Source: JAEZBP01 sp963832725
GTDB lineage: Bacteria > Myxococcota_A > Polyangia > Polyangiales > Sandaracinaceae
Assembly: GCA_963832725.1 (NCBI GenBank)
Contig: CAWHVG010000008.1
Location: forward strand, 1-64,000
Direction of reading: 5' to 3'
Length of the DNA: 64,000 bases
Positions within the stretch are counted from its first letter, which is position 1; each line of letters starts with the position of its first letter. The notes beneath the pieces were generated by a model. The model had not been told where the DNA came from, made no database searches, and was given only the letters and a program-made list of their open reading frames with translations. A program made the translations under genes and the position numbers. This document shows, one piece after another, positions 48,679 through 57,665 of this stretch.

Positions 48679-49038
48679 TCAGGGGTGGCCGAAGTACCAG
48701 ACGTTCCCGAACGCATCGCGGACCCCCGCGCGCCGCCCGCCGTCGGCCGCGGCCTTGGGCTCTTCGAGGCTCTCGGCGCCCGCCGCCACCGCGCGGGCGT
48801 GCCACGCGTCCGGGTCGTCCACGTAGAGAAAGAGCATGGCCGTGGTGGTGTGAGGCGCGCCGCCGACCATCAGCATCGAGTCGCCGATCCGCATTTCCAC
48901 GTGCTCCCCGCCGCCGCCTCCCCGCTCCCGACGGGTCTCGGTGGCGCCGAAGGCCTCCTTCAGAAATGCGACCAGTCCATCGAGGTCCGGCGTCGTCAGA
49001 TAGGGCGTGATGGTGTGGAAACCGTCGCGGATCGTCAC
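48679..49038 (-). CDS. VOC-family (glyoxalase/bleomycin-resistance-like) protein
   Basis: 119 residues of the PhnB-like VOC group: FHTITPYLTTPDLDGLVAFL, FGATETRRERGG, EHVEMRIGDSMLMVG, TTAMLFLYVDDPDAWHARAV and a C-terminal DAFGNVWYFG. A single VOC module normally dimerises to form a metal site. Metal ligands are plausible (His in HTITP, Glu in HVEMR), but the substrate is unknown. It is divergent from the rhomboid gene, 56 bases away. Confidence 0.85.
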   Translation of the reverse strand: MTIRDGFHTITPYLTTPDLDGLVAFLKEAFGATETRRERGGGGGEHVEMRIGDSMLMVGGAPHTTTAMLFLYVDDPDAWHARAVAAGAESLEEPKAAADGGRRAGVRDAFGNVWYFGHP

Positions 49039-49094
49039 GTCGCAGCTCCGAGCTGGGCATTTGACTGCTAGTTACGCGGTCTTACGTTTGGGCG

Positions 49095-49805
49095 GTGATA
49101 CCCATCCGGGATCTCAACCCCACGCGGGGCAGGCCCATCGTCACGTGGACGATCATCGCGATCAACGTGGTGGTGTGGCTTTACGAGGGCTCGCTGGGCG
49201 ACGCGGCGCAGGAGCTCTTCGTGCGCCGCTGGGGGCTGATCCCCTTCTATCTCACCCAGACCCACTACCTGTCGAGCTGGCTCACGCCCCTGACGAGCAT
49301 GTTCATGCACGGCGGGTTGGCGCACTTGGCCGGAAACATGTGGTTCCTCTACATCTTCGGCGACAACGTCGAGGACGACCTCGGGCACGGCCGCTACGCG
49401 CTCTTCTACCTGGTGTCCGGCTTCGGCGCGGCGGCCCTGCAGGTGGCGATGGACCCCGCCAGCCAAGTGCCGATGGTCGGCGCGTCGGGCGCCATCGCCG
49501 GCGTGCTGGGCGGCTACATGATGCTGCACCCGCGGGCTCGGGTGCTGGCGCTGGCGATCGTCTTCTTCATCGAGCTGCCGGCGTTCCTCTTCATCGTGGC
49601 GTGGTTCGGGCTGCAGCTCCTCTACGCGCTCACCTCGCTCGGGATGCCGGAGCAGGTGGGTGGTGTGGCGTTCTTCGCCCACGTCGGTGGCTTCGTGATG
49701 GGGCTCCTCTTGGTCCGCGTGCTGCGGCTGCCGCCCGACCGGCGAAGACCGATCGAGCCCGAGGTGAGACGCCCGACGTACTCCGAGCGCGGTCCCGGTG
49801 TCTGA
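49095..49805 (+). CDS. Rhomboid-family intramembrane serine protease
   Basis: 236 residues, start GTG 49095 giving the typical MIPIRDLNPTRGRP. Six TM helices are predicted by eye. The catalytic Ser131 in VGASGAIAG and His196 in FFAHVGGF are both present. LTSMFMHGGLAHLAGNMWFL carries the conserved L1/HxxxN region. The C-terminal ~30 residues are Arg/Pro-rich and cytoplasmic. It cleaves TM segments of partner proteins; its target is unknown. Confidence 0.93.
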   Translation: MIPIRDLNPTRGRPIVTWTIIAINVVVWLYEGSLGDAAQELFVRRWGLIPFYLTQTHYLSSWLTPLTSMFMHGGLAHLAGNMWFLYIFGDNVEDDLGHGRYALFYLVSGFGAAALQVAMDPASQVPMVGASGAIAGVLGGYMMLHPRARVLALAIVFFIELPAFLFIVAWFGLQLLYALTSLGMPEQVGGVAFFAHVGGFVMGLLLVRVLRLPPDRRRPIEPEVRRPTYSERGPGV

Positions 49806-49865
49806 GGCGGTGCCGTTCCGCGCCGGCGGAGAACAGCGGTAGGCGTGGACGAAGCTCGGAGCGCT

Positions 49866-50378
49866 ATGCTTCGCACCGTCGTGTCGACCGCCGCCGAAGT
49901 GCCCGCCGGGGAGCGGCTCATCGAGCCGCCACCGGACGCAGCGCCCCGCATCTTCCGCGGCGTCGGATTGGAGCGCGCGGCGGCCCGGATCGCGGCGCTG
50001 GTCACCCTCTACGCCGGCGCGTTCGGCGTGCTCTGGGGGCTCGGGCTCGTCGTCCGCGGCTGGCAGGGCTGGGCCATCCTGACCACCCCGCTGGTCGGGA
50101 TGATCGGTGTCCGCCTGTGGGCGTGGAGCCGCGTCTCGGTCGAAGTGACCGGCGGCAGGCTCCACTACGAAGGCGCCCTCCCGCAGCGCGACTTCGAGCT
50201 GGCGCTCGACGACATCGTCGCCGCGTACTTCGACGCCATGCTCCCGAGCCGCCCCCTCGTGCTCGCGTTGCGGGACGGAGACGAGCGCTTCGTCGGCGAG
50301 CTCTCGCCCGAGAGCGCGCGGGCGCTGCAGCGTCACCTCGCCGAGCGCGGCATCCCGGCGTCCCGCGCCGAGCGCTGA
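49866..50378 (+). CDS. Membrane protein with PH-like C-terminal domain (hypothetical)
   Basis: 170 residues from ATG 49866 (GGAG upstream). Two TM helices (AALVTLYAGAFGVLWGLGLV and GWAILTTPLVGMIGVRLWAW) are followed by a small beta domain (VSVEVTGGRLHYEGALPQ, LALDDIVAAYFD, PLVLALRDGDERFVGEL) like bacterial PH domains. It follows the rhomboid gene by 60 bases and may be cotranscribed. Function unknown. Confidence 0.65.
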   Translation: MLRTVVSTAAEVPAGERLIEPPPDAAPRIFRGVGLERAAARIAALVTLYAGAFGVLWGLGLVVRGWQGWAILTTPLVGMIGVRLWAWSRVSVEVTGGRLHYEGALPQRDFELALDDIVAAYFDAMLPSRPLVLALRDGDERFVGELSPESARALQRHLAERGIPASRAER

Positions 50379-50650
50379 CCCGCAGCAAAGCTCGCTGACG
50401 CCCCTTACGCCCGCGCGAAGCAACTCGAAGCAGTACTCGTCCACGCGGATGTGTTGACCGTCGCCCGAGTAGACCCGCGTTCCGGGTGATTCCGCCGCGT
50501 CCGTGGTGCGAGCCGACCTCGACGCGGGCGTCCGCGGACCGTGCAGCTGGCTCGATCGTCCCAGGGCACCTCGGGCTCGGCATGCATTGGCCTCCCTCCG
50601 GATCGCGCTGCGCCGCGTCGCGGGCCGGCCGGCATAGTAGGCTGCCGCGC

Positions 50651-51142
50651 ATGCTGGGATACATCGCACGGAGCCTGCCGGTGGCGTTGCGCGCTCGCGT
50701 CGGACGGGACGGGCGCAAGGTGTCGCGCATCACGCGGCGGGTGCGACTGTCCGAGGTCGACCTCAACGGTCACATGAACCAGGCGGCGTATGCGCAGGTG
50801 ATGGAGCTCGGGCGCCTCGACTGGGTGATCCGCAGCGGCGCCTGGGCCCGATGGCAGCGGCAGAAGATCGGGCCCGTGGTGGCCGAGCAGAAGATCGTCT
50901 ACCGCCGCGAGATGAAGCCGCTCCGCCGCTACGCGATCGACACCCGCGCCGTCGGTCTGGAAGGGCGCTTGCTCGCGTTCGAGTCGCTGATGATCGTGGG
51001 CGACAGGGTGCACGCCAAGGCCGACGTAAAGCTGATCTTCGTGGGCCCCTCCGGCGTCCTCTCGCCCGACGACACGCGCGCGATCTGCGATGGCTACGTC
51101 ACCGAGCCGCTGGCGGTGCGCGACTGGCGCGTCGAGGTCTGA
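50651..51142 (+). CDS. Hotdog-fold thioesterase, 4HBT/THEM6-like
   Basis: 163 residues: TRRVRLSEVDLNGHMNQAAY carries the DxNxHxN/D signature of acyl-CoA/ACP thioesterases, with QKIVYRREMKPLRRYAIDTR and KADVKLIFVG completing the fold. It hydrolyses acyl thioesters; substrate length is unknown. ATG 50651 was chosen over an upstream ATG at 50486 because the preceding segment (50379-50650) is low-complexity and non-conserved. Confidence 0.85.
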   Translation: MLGYIARSLPVALRARVGRDGRKVSRITRRVRLSEVDLNGHMNQAAYAQVMELGRLDWVIRSGAWARWQRQKIGPVVAEQKIVYRREMKPLRRYAIDTRAVGLEGRLLAFESLMIVGDRVHAKADVKLIFVGPSGVLSPDDTRAICDGYVTEPLAVRDWRVEV

Positions 51143-51347
51143 GGCAGATACGCGAGGCGAGAGAGCAGCGCTCTGGCGCGCTCCGCGCATGATGCCGCCC
51201 GGGAGCTCGCGCTGTCGTCAGCGGATGGCCGTGTGCGACGGGCGGCCACGCGCGGCAGGCGTTCCGGGCGGTGAAACGGGATTGCCATGGCGATGCGCTT
51301 CGACATCGGGCCGAGCCACGGCCGCATCCGTGGCGCGCCACGCACGA

Positions 51348-51429
51348 CCGGTCACGTGCCGCGGACACCGTGTGACGTTGCGGCCGAGCCGCGGTGACGG
51401 GCGCGCTCACGTGTGCCGGTCACGTGCCG
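51348..51429. promoter_or_regulatory. Repeated CCGGTCACGTGCCG sites upstream of the GlxA-like regulator
   Basis: The 14-mer CCGGTCACGTGCCG occurs exactly twice (51348-51361 and 51416-51429), 68 bases apart. A third CACGTG lies at 51408-51413. They lie 75-160 bases upstream of the regulator start and could be its operator. The surrounding 51143-51505 interval has no gene. Confidence 0.4.
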
Positions 51430-51505
51430 GGTACCTGCAAGCGTGTCCGAATCTGTCCGAATGGTGTCGTTTCAGACGGACCCGCGGCGCGCTATCACTG
51501 TCGAT

Positions 51506-52495
51506 GTGAGCGGGCGAACGAAAACGCGCGAGCGACGGGTGGTGCTCTTCGCGTTCGACGGCGCGCAGCTCCTCGATCTGGTCGGTCCGGTCGAAGTGTT
51601 CAGCGCCGCGACCCGAATTGCCGCGCAGCGGGACCAGCTCGGCTACGCGATCGAAGTGGTCTCTCCCGACGGGAACGCCATCCGCGGGACGAGCGGGCTC
51701 TCGGTCGGCGCCGAGGGCGCGCTGGCCCGAGTCCGCGGCGCGGTGGACACGCTGGTGGTCTGCGGCGGGATGGGTACGCGGGAGCTGTGCAGCGATCCCT
51801 CGGTGCTGCGCGCCCTGACTCGCGTCGCGTCTCGCGCGAGGCGGGTGACCTCCGTGTGCACGGGCGCGTGGCTCTTGGCGGAAGCGGGGCTGCTCGACGG
51901 ACGGCGCGCGACCACGCACTGGGCCTCGTGCGATGAGCTCGCAGCGCGCTTTCCGCGGGTGAGCGTGGAGCCGGACGCGATCTACGTGCGCGACGAGCAG
52001 GTGTGGACCTCGGCCGGCGTGACGGCGGGCATGGACCTCGCGCTCGCGCTGGTGGAGGAGGATCTCGGGCGCGACGTGAGCTTGGAGGTGGCGCGTTGGC
52101 TGGTGATCTACGTGCGTCGGCCGGGTGGTCAGTCGCAGTTCTCGGCTCAGCTCGCCTCGCAGCTGGCCGAGCGGGACGCGCTCCGCGAGCTGCAACAGCA
52201 CATCCTCGAGAACGTCGCCGCCGATCTCTCGATCGAGCGCCTGGCGGCGCGGGTCGCCATGTCACCGCGCAACTTCGCGCGCACCTTTCGCCGCGAGGTG
52301 GGCGTCACGCCGGGCGTGTTCGTGGAGCGGGCGCGCGTCGAGGTAGCCCGGCGGCTGCTGGAGACCACCCGTCTCGATCTGAACCGCGTCGCCGAAGCCT
52401 CCGGCCTCGGCACCGACCGCACCCTGCGCCGGGCGTTCGGCCGCCAGCTCGGCGTGGCACCGACGGACTACCGCGCGCGCTTCGCGGGGCCGTGA
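51506..52495 (+). CDS. GlxA-family AraC-type regulator with DJ-1/PfpI domain
   Basis: 329 residues from GTG 51506. The N-terminal DJ-1/PfpI-like domain: RRVVLFAFDGAQLLDLVGPV, DTLVVCGGMGTRELC, and the nucleophile-elbow-like SVCTGAWLLAEAGLLDG with Cys, then ATTHWASCDELAARFP. The C-terminal AraC domain: DLSIERLAARVAMSPRNFAR, FRREVGVTPGVFVERARVE and ASGLGTDRTLRRAFGRQLG. Members sense small molecules and control catabolic operons. It precedes a stand-alone DJ-1 protein by 110 bases. The ORF is open up to 51413, but the upstream codons are unlikely to be used. Confidence 0.9.
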   Translation: MSGRTKTRERRVVLFAFDGAQLLDLVGPVEVFSAATRIAAQRDQLGYAIEVVSPDGNAIRGTSGLSVGAEGALARVRGAVDTLVVCGGMGTRELCSDPSVLRALTRVASRARRVTSVCTGAWLLAEAGLLDGRRATTHWASCDELAARFPRVSVEPDAIYVRDEQVWTSAGVTAGMDLALALVEEDLGRDVSLEVARWLVIYVRRPGGQSQFSAQLASQLAERDALRELQQHILENVAADLSIERLAARVAMSPRNFARTFRREVGVTPGVFVERARVEVARRLLETTRLDLNRVAEASGLGTDRTLRRAFGRQLGVAPTDYRARFAGP

Positions 52496-52605
52496 GGGCA
52501 TTCGGCTCCGCGCGGAGGGAACGAACTTCACGACTCGCGTCGGGTGTTCGCGCCCTCCGTCGCGGTGTCTCCAAAGCCGAGGCGCGCTTCGATGGGAGGC
52601 AGAGT

Positions 52606-53237
52606 ATGGACATCGTCTTCTTCGTGTTCGACGGAATCACAGCGCTCGATGCGGTCGGGCCCTACGAGGTGCTCTCGCGACTGCCGGGCGCCCGAGCGCG
52701 CTTCGTCGGTGAACGAGAGGGTGCCGTCACGACGGACAACGGCGCATTGAGCCTGCTGGCGAATGCGTCGATCGAGGAGATCGCCACGGCCGACGTGCTG
52801 GTCATGCCGGGCGGACCGGGCACCCGGCGGCTGGAGAAGAGCTCGCGCGTGCTCGAGTGGGTGCGGACCGTTCACGAGAGCGCGCGCTTCACGACCTCCG
52901 TCTGCACCGGCTCGATGGTCCTGGCGGCCGCGGGCCTCTTGGAGGGCAAGCGGGCCACCACCCACTGGGCGTGGCTGTCGAAGCTGGCCGACTACGGGGC
53001 CGTGCCGACCTCGGAGCGGGTCGTCGACGAAGGCGCCATCGTCACTCGGCGGGCGTCTCGAGCGGCATCGACATGGCGCTGACTCTCGCCGCCCGCATCG
53101 CCGGCCCCGAGACGGCCCAGGCAATCCAGCTCGGCATCGAGTACGACCCGGAGCCGCCCTTCGACGCCGGCTCCGTCGACAAAGCGCCGCCCGCGGTCGT
53201 CTCCGCCGTGCGAGCCGCGCTCGCCGCGCACGGGTGA
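52606..53237 (+). CDS. DJ-1/PfpI family protein, isonitrile-hydratase-like (one frameshift)
   Basis: About 210 residues from ATG 52606 (GGGAGG upstream). IVFFVFDGITALDAVGPYEV, DVLVMPGGPGTRRLE, TTSVCTGSMVLAAAGLLEG with the conserved Cys, and ATTHWAWL. Near 53052 one base is missing: with it, VDEGAIVT continues SAGVSSGIDMALTLAARIAG, as in InhA-type isonitrile hydratases and GlxA sensor domains. The stop is at 53235-53237. It probably forms a unit with the GlxA-like regulator, whose own N-terminal domain is homologous. Confidence 0.83.
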
Positions 53238-53394
53238 AGCGACCGGGTGGCCTTCGTCCGCGTGAGGCGGTGCCGCGAGCTGGGCGCCGGGTTGCGCCTC
53301 GCCTTCCGAGGACCATGACGGGGACCGGGTTGAAGCTCGGCCGGGCTGGTTCGTCCAACGTCTCGAGCACCCAACACGAATGGAGGTTGCTCGG

Positions 53395-54123
53395 ATGAGG
53401 ATTCCGAAGCTCGCGATGTTCTTCTCGCTCTTCTCGCTCGCCGGATGCGGCGGCCCGATGGGCGCCCACACGACCGTGCTCCGGCAGGGCGACGAAGGCA
53501 TATCCGTCGTCGGTGAGGGGAAGGTCGACGCGCACCCGGACCGCGCTCGCTTCGACGTCGGCATCCAGCTCCGGCGGCCGACGGTGGCGGAGGCGCGCGA
53601 GGCCGCGGCGGCGGCGCAGACGCGCGTCGACGAGGCGCTGCGCGGGGCGGGCGTCGAGGAAGATCGCATTCAGACCAGCCAGCTCACGATTCAGCCCGAC
53701 TACGAGTACACGCAGGCCGGTCAGCGGCTGCTCGGCTACTCCGCGCGGAGCTCGGTGTCGGTTCGCGTCGACGACCTCGATCACCTCTCCGAGATCGTCG
53801 ACGGCGCCGTCCAGGCCGGCGGGGACGACGTGCGCCTCTCGGGCATCCGCTTCGAGCTCTCCGATCCGGAGGCGGCCCGGGCCGAGGCGCGGGAGCAGGC
53901 GATGACCCGCGCGCGGCAATCCGCCGAGCAGCTCGCGCGCTTGGCAGGTGTCGATCTCGGCGAGCCCGTCGCCATCGACGAGAGCCACCAAGAGGGCGGC
54001 GGTCCGCCGGTGCCGATGATGATGGCCCGCGCCGAATCGGCGGCGGGGCCGACGCCCACGCCGATCCAGTCGGGCACCCTCGAGGTCCGCGTCCAGCTCC
54101 AGGTCCGCTACGCCATCCAGTGA
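53395..54123 (+). CDS. SIMPL-domain (DUF541) lipoprotein
   Basis: 242 residues from ATG 53395 (GGAGG, spacing 8). Signal AMFFSLFSLAGCGG with lipobox LAGC. The SIMPL fold shows as GISVVGEGKVDAHPDRARFD, AAAAAQTRVDEALRGAGVEE, RIQTSQLTIQPDYEY and LGYSARSSVSVRVDDLD. This family forms oligomeric periplasmic assemblies of uncertain role, with links to envelope or oxidative stress. Monocistronic, convergent with aspS. Confidence 0.88.
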   Translation: MRIPKLAMFFSLFSLAGCGGPMGAHTTVLRQGDEGISVVGEGKVDAHPDRARFDVGIQLRRPTVAEAREAAAAAQTRVDEALRGAGVEEDRIQTSQLTIQPDYEYTQAGQRLLGYSARSSVSVRVDDLDHLSEIVDGAVQAGGDDVRLSGIRFELSDPEAARAEAREQAMTRARQSAEQLARLAGVDLGEPVAIDESHQEGGGPPVPMMMARAESAAGPTPTPIQSGTLEVRVQLQVRYAIQ

Positions 54124-54201
54124 CGCGCTCGCCGGGCTTGGAGCGCGTCCCGAAACCGGCGGCGCGGTCGATCGTGACCGCCCGCGTCGCTGGCGCGCTC
54201 G

Positions 54202-56058
54202 CTACTGCTCGCCGGCCGTGGAGCGGATCTTGAGGTCGCGCATGTGCCGCTCGTCGGTCGGGCCGGGCGCGCCGGTCATCAGATCGTTGCCGCGCGCCGT
54301 CTTCGGGAAGGCGATGACGTCGCGGAGCGACTCGGCGCCGGTCATCAGCATCACCAGCCGGTCGAGGCCGAAGGCGATGCCGCCGTGCGGGGGCGCGCCG
54401 TAGCGCAGCGCGTCGAGCAGGAACGAGAACTTCTCGCGCGCCTCCTCGTCGCTCAACCCGAGCGCGGCGAACACGCGCTTCTGCACCGCCGAGTCGTGCA
54501 GGCGGATGGAACCGCCGGCGATCTCGACGCCGTTGAGCACGAGGTCGTAGCGGTAGCAGAGGACCTTGCCCGGATCGTTCTCGATGAGATCGATGCTGTC
54601 GTCGTGCGGCCGCGTGAAGGGATGGTGGGCCGCGACCCAGCCGCCTTCCTCGCCGCGCTCGAAGAGGGGCGGATCGACCACCCAGAGGAGCTCCCACTCT
54701 CCGCCGGAGCCGGTCTCCGGGATGTAGCCGAGCTTCTTGCCGAGGTGGACGCGCAGGTTGGCCATGGTCGTGTGGACCATCGCCTCTTCGCCGAACATCA
54801 ACAGAAGCAGGTCGCCTTCTTCGACACCGACGGCGGCGTTGATCGCCTCGCGGAACGAGTCGCTGATCTGCTTGGCGAAGGGGCTCTGCGTCCACGCGCC
54901 GCCTTCGCCGATCTTGGCCCGGCCGAGGGCCTTGGCGCCCATCTGCTTCACGAAGCCTTCGAGCTCGTCCACCTGCTTGCGGCTGAGCGCGTGCTTGGCC
55001 GGCACCCGCATCGCCTTGACGATCTCCTCCGGCAGATCGAGCCGGTAGGTGCCTTCGGTGAACTTCCGAGCGAGCGGCTCGAGCAGACCGATCCCGCCGC
55101 CGCCGTGCTCGACCGCGAGCTCGGTGAGATCCACGTGCGGCAGGCCGAAGCGGAGGTCCGGCTTGTCGTTGCCGTAGAGGCGCATCGACTCGTCGAAGCG
55201 CATCCGCGGGAAGGTGCCGTCCGGGTACTTCTCGCGCAGATCGACGCCGAGCACCTCTTTCCAGAGGCGCATGATCAGCCCCTCGCAGATGCGGAAGACG
55301 TCGTCCTGGGTGACGAAGCTCATCTCCACGTCGATCTGCGTGAACTCGGGCTGCCGGTCGCCGCGCAGGTCCTCGTCGCGGAAGCAGCGGGTGATCTGGA
55401 AGTAGCGGTCGTAGCCCGCGACCATCAGGAGCTGCTTGAAGAGCTGCGGGCTCTCCGCCAGCGCGTAGAACTTCCCGGGGTGGAAGCGCGAGGGGACCAG
55501 GAAGTTCCGCGCGCCGCCCGGCGTGTACTTGACCATGAACGGCGTCTCGACCTCGAGGAAACCGTTCTCGGCCAAGTGGTTGCGCACGTGGTGGTACGTC
55601 TTGGCGCGCAGCTTGAGGTTGCGCTGAAGGTGCGGGCGGCGGAGGTCGAGGTAGCGGTGCGACAGCCGAGTCTCCTCGAGCGCGTTGGTCTCCTCGGCGA
55701 TGGGGAAGACGGGCGGCTCGGCCTCGTTCAGGACCTCGAGCTCGAGCCCGAGCACCTCGATGGCGCCGGTGGGGATCTTGTCGTTGCGCTTGTCGCCGCG
55801 GTCGCGGACCCGGCCGCGCACGCCGATCACCCATTCGCTGCGCGTCCGGGAGGCCGCCTCGAACGCCTCGGGCGCCTCGGAGCGGTCGAAGGTGATCTGG
55901 GTGACGCCGTCGCGGTCGCGCAGATCGATGAACGCGACGCCGCCCTTGCCGTGCTGGCGCTGCACCCAGCCCATCAGCACGACCTCGGAGTCGACGTCGT
56001 CCAGCCGCAGCTCGCCGCAGGTGTGCGTCCGCTTCAGCTCGTCGACAAATCGGGCCAC
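54202..56058 (-). CDS. aspS: Aspartyl-tRNA synthetase
   Basis: 618 residues, intact. Anticodon-binding OB fold (SEVVLMGWVQRQHGKGGVAF), motif 2 (RCFRDEDLRGDRQPEFTQID), flipping loop (TPGGARNFLVP), the bacterial insertion (GAD) domain in the middle, and motif 3 GIAFGLDRLVMLMTGAESLR. It charges tRNA-Asp (possibly also tRNA-Asn; specificity cannot be fixed here). The 79-base gap to the SIMPL gene contains no obvious T-run terminator. It is the only universally essential gene in the window, and its intact frame shows local sequence quality is good. Confidence 0.97.
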   Translation of the reverse strand: MARFVDELKRTHTCGELRLDDVDSEVVLMGWVQRQHGKGGVAFIDLRDRDGVTQITFDRSEAPEAFEAASRTRSEWVIGVRGRVRDRGDKRNDKIPTGAIEVLGLELEVLNEAEPPVFPIAEETNALEETRLSHRYLDLRRPHLQRNLKLRAKTYHHVRNHLAENGFLEVETPFMVKYTPGGARNFLVPSRFHPGKFYALAESPQLFKQLLMVAGYDRYFQITRCFRDEDLRGDRQPEFTQIDVEMSFVTQDDVFRICEGLIMRLWKEVLGVDLREKYPDGTFPRMRFDESMRLYGNDKPDLRFGLPHVDLTELAVEHGGGGIGLLEPLARKFTEGTYRLDLPEEIVKAMRVPAKHALSRKQVDELEGFVKQMGAKALGRAKIGEGGAWTQSPFAKQISDSFREAINAAVGVEEGDLLLLMFGEEAMVHTTMANLRVHLGKKLGYIPETGSGGEWELLWVVDPPLFERGEEGGWVAAHHPFTRPHDDSIDLIENDPGKVLCYRYDLVLNGVEIAGGSIRLHDSAVQKRVFAALGLSDEEAREKFSFLLDALRYGAPPHGGIAFGLDRLVMLMTGAESLRDVIAFPKTARGNDLMTGAPGPTDERHMRDLKIRSTAGEQ

Positions 56059-56215
56059 GTTCCGTCCTCCAGCTGCTCTTCACGGCGCGCCCGACACGGA
56101 ACGCGCGGAGGGCGGTTCTAGCAGCTCCCGCCGACGGACGCCCGCTGCCGGTGGCGTGTCGGCGAGAGGCCGACGAGCGAACGTTTCCGCACTCGCGAGG
56201 AGGAACCGGTGACTC

Positions 56216-56617
56216 TCAGGGGCGCGTGCCGAAGAGGATGCGGCTGCCCCCGCAGGCGCCGGCCATCGGGCCGACCAGGGCCAGCACGCTGCCGAGGACG
56301 GTCTCGGGCGGCGGCCAGAAGGGCAGGCTGGCGATGAGGAAGACGCCGAAGGGCGCCAGCATCGACGAGATCCAGGCGCGTCCTCCCGTGGGGAGCTTCC
56401 GCATCTTCAGGCGCAAGAGGAGCACGTCGACGCCGACCAGCAGCACGCCGAGCGCGGAGCCGAAGAAGCTCCCGAAGAGCATCCCGACCAGCCAGCTGTC
56501 GAAGCGACCGCCGCTGAGCACGGCCATCCCGACCAGGAGCGAGCCGAGCGTCGTCACGCCCCACACGGACAGGAGCGGGCCGAGGAGGGTGGGCTTGAGC
56601 CATTCGCGGAAGGACAT
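56216..56617 (-). CDS. Small four-TM membrane protein
   Basis: 133 residues from ATG 56617 (AGGGGG upstream). Four hydrophobic segments are visible (LLSVWGVTTLGSLLVGMAVL, LVGMLFGSFFGSALGVLLVG, ISSMLAPFGVFLIASLPFW, VLGSVLALVGPMAGACGG). It lies 76 bases after the stop of the kinase upstream on the same strand. Function unknown. Confidence 0.65.
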   Translation of the reverse strand: MSFREWLKPTLLGPLLSVWGVTTLGSLLVGMAVLSGGRFDSWLVGMLFGSFFGSALGVLLVGVDVLLLRLKMRKLPTGGRAWISSMLAPFGVFLIASLPFWPPPETVLGSVLALVGPMAGACGGSRILFGTRP

Positions 56618-56693
56618 GCCCCCTATTACGACGCCGATGAGGCGGATCTGCCAGACCTCCGGGGCCGATTTCTGGTGAAACGCCCCGGTGGGC

Positions 56694-57577
56694 TCAGCTG
56701 CCCTTGACGTACTGGGCGAAGATGGCCGCCAGCCGTAGCGCTTCGGCCATGCTCTCGGCGTCCTCGAAGCGGTCGTCCGGGTTCTTGGCGAGCGCGGAGA
56801 GGATGACGCGGTCCACGTCCGCCGGAAGCTCGGGGCGCCAGCGGCTCGGCGGAATCCGGCGCCTTCTCGACAATCTCCATCAGCAGCGTCGGCCCCTTGC
56901 CGTCGAAGGGCATCCGGCCGGTGAGCAGCTCGTAGAGGAGCACGCCGGTCGCGTAGAGGTCGGTGCGGTGGTCGATGACCCCGTCCTCGTAGAGCTGCTC
57001 GGGCGCGAGGTAGCCGACGCCGCCGAGGAGGGTCCCCGGCGCGGTCAGCGTCGAGTCGTTGCCTCCGAACTGCCGCGACACCCCGAAATCGAGGATCTTC
57101 AGCACCTCTTCGCCACGGATCTCGGTCAGGAAGAGGTTCTGCGGCCGCAGGTCGCGGTGCACGATCTGGTTCTCGTGCGCGATGGTCAGCCCGGCGAGCA
57201 CGGCCTGCCCGATGGCCATGGCCTCGTCGATGCCGAAGAGCCCGCGGAGTCGCATCCGCTGCTCGACCGTCTCGCCCTCGAGGTACTCCATGGCGATGAA
57301 GGGCCGCCCGTCCTCGAGGCGGCCGACTTCGTAGAATCTCGACGATGTTCTCGTGCTTGAGCGAGCCGCCGTGCCGCGCCTCGCGGGCGAAGCGGCGCTC
57401 GCCGGTGGAGTCCGTCGGGGCGAGAATCTTCACGGCCGCTTTTCGCTGCAGCAGGCGATGGAGCGCGACGTAGACCACGCTGTGCTCGCCCAAGCCGATG
57501 GGCGGGCCGAGCTCGTACTTGCCGGCGATGCGGGTCCCCGGCGGGAGCGAGTGCGGATCGAAAGGAGGTCGCGACAC
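56694..57577 (-). CDS. Ser/Thr protein kinase, kinase domain only (two frameshifts)
   Basis: About 293 residues. KYELGPPIGLGEHSVVYVAL is the Gly loop with unusual GLGEHS; KAAVKIL has the Lys. A frame change near 57337 joins HENIVEILR to EVGRLEDGRPFIAMEYLEG; then VHRDLRPQNLFL (catalytic Asp; Lys of HRDxKxxN replaced by Arg), KILDFGVSRQF and YLAPEQLYEDG. A second frame change near 56860 leads to RVILSALAKNPDDRFEDAE and a stop at 56694. It lacks any sensor domain or TM, so it is a soluble kinase. Both breaks look like indel errors. Confidence 0.8.
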
Positions 57578-57665
57578 CGAGGGGAGAGCATACGCGAACG
57601 TGTGGCCGGCCGGCCAGGCACGCGTTCACAGCCGACGCGGGGCGATCGAGCTCCCTTGATCCGCG

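Noticed and set aside
54244..56121. 625-codon plus-strand frame
   Set aside because: It lies exactly opposite aspS and has the Leu/Val/His/Arg-rich composition of an antisense frame.
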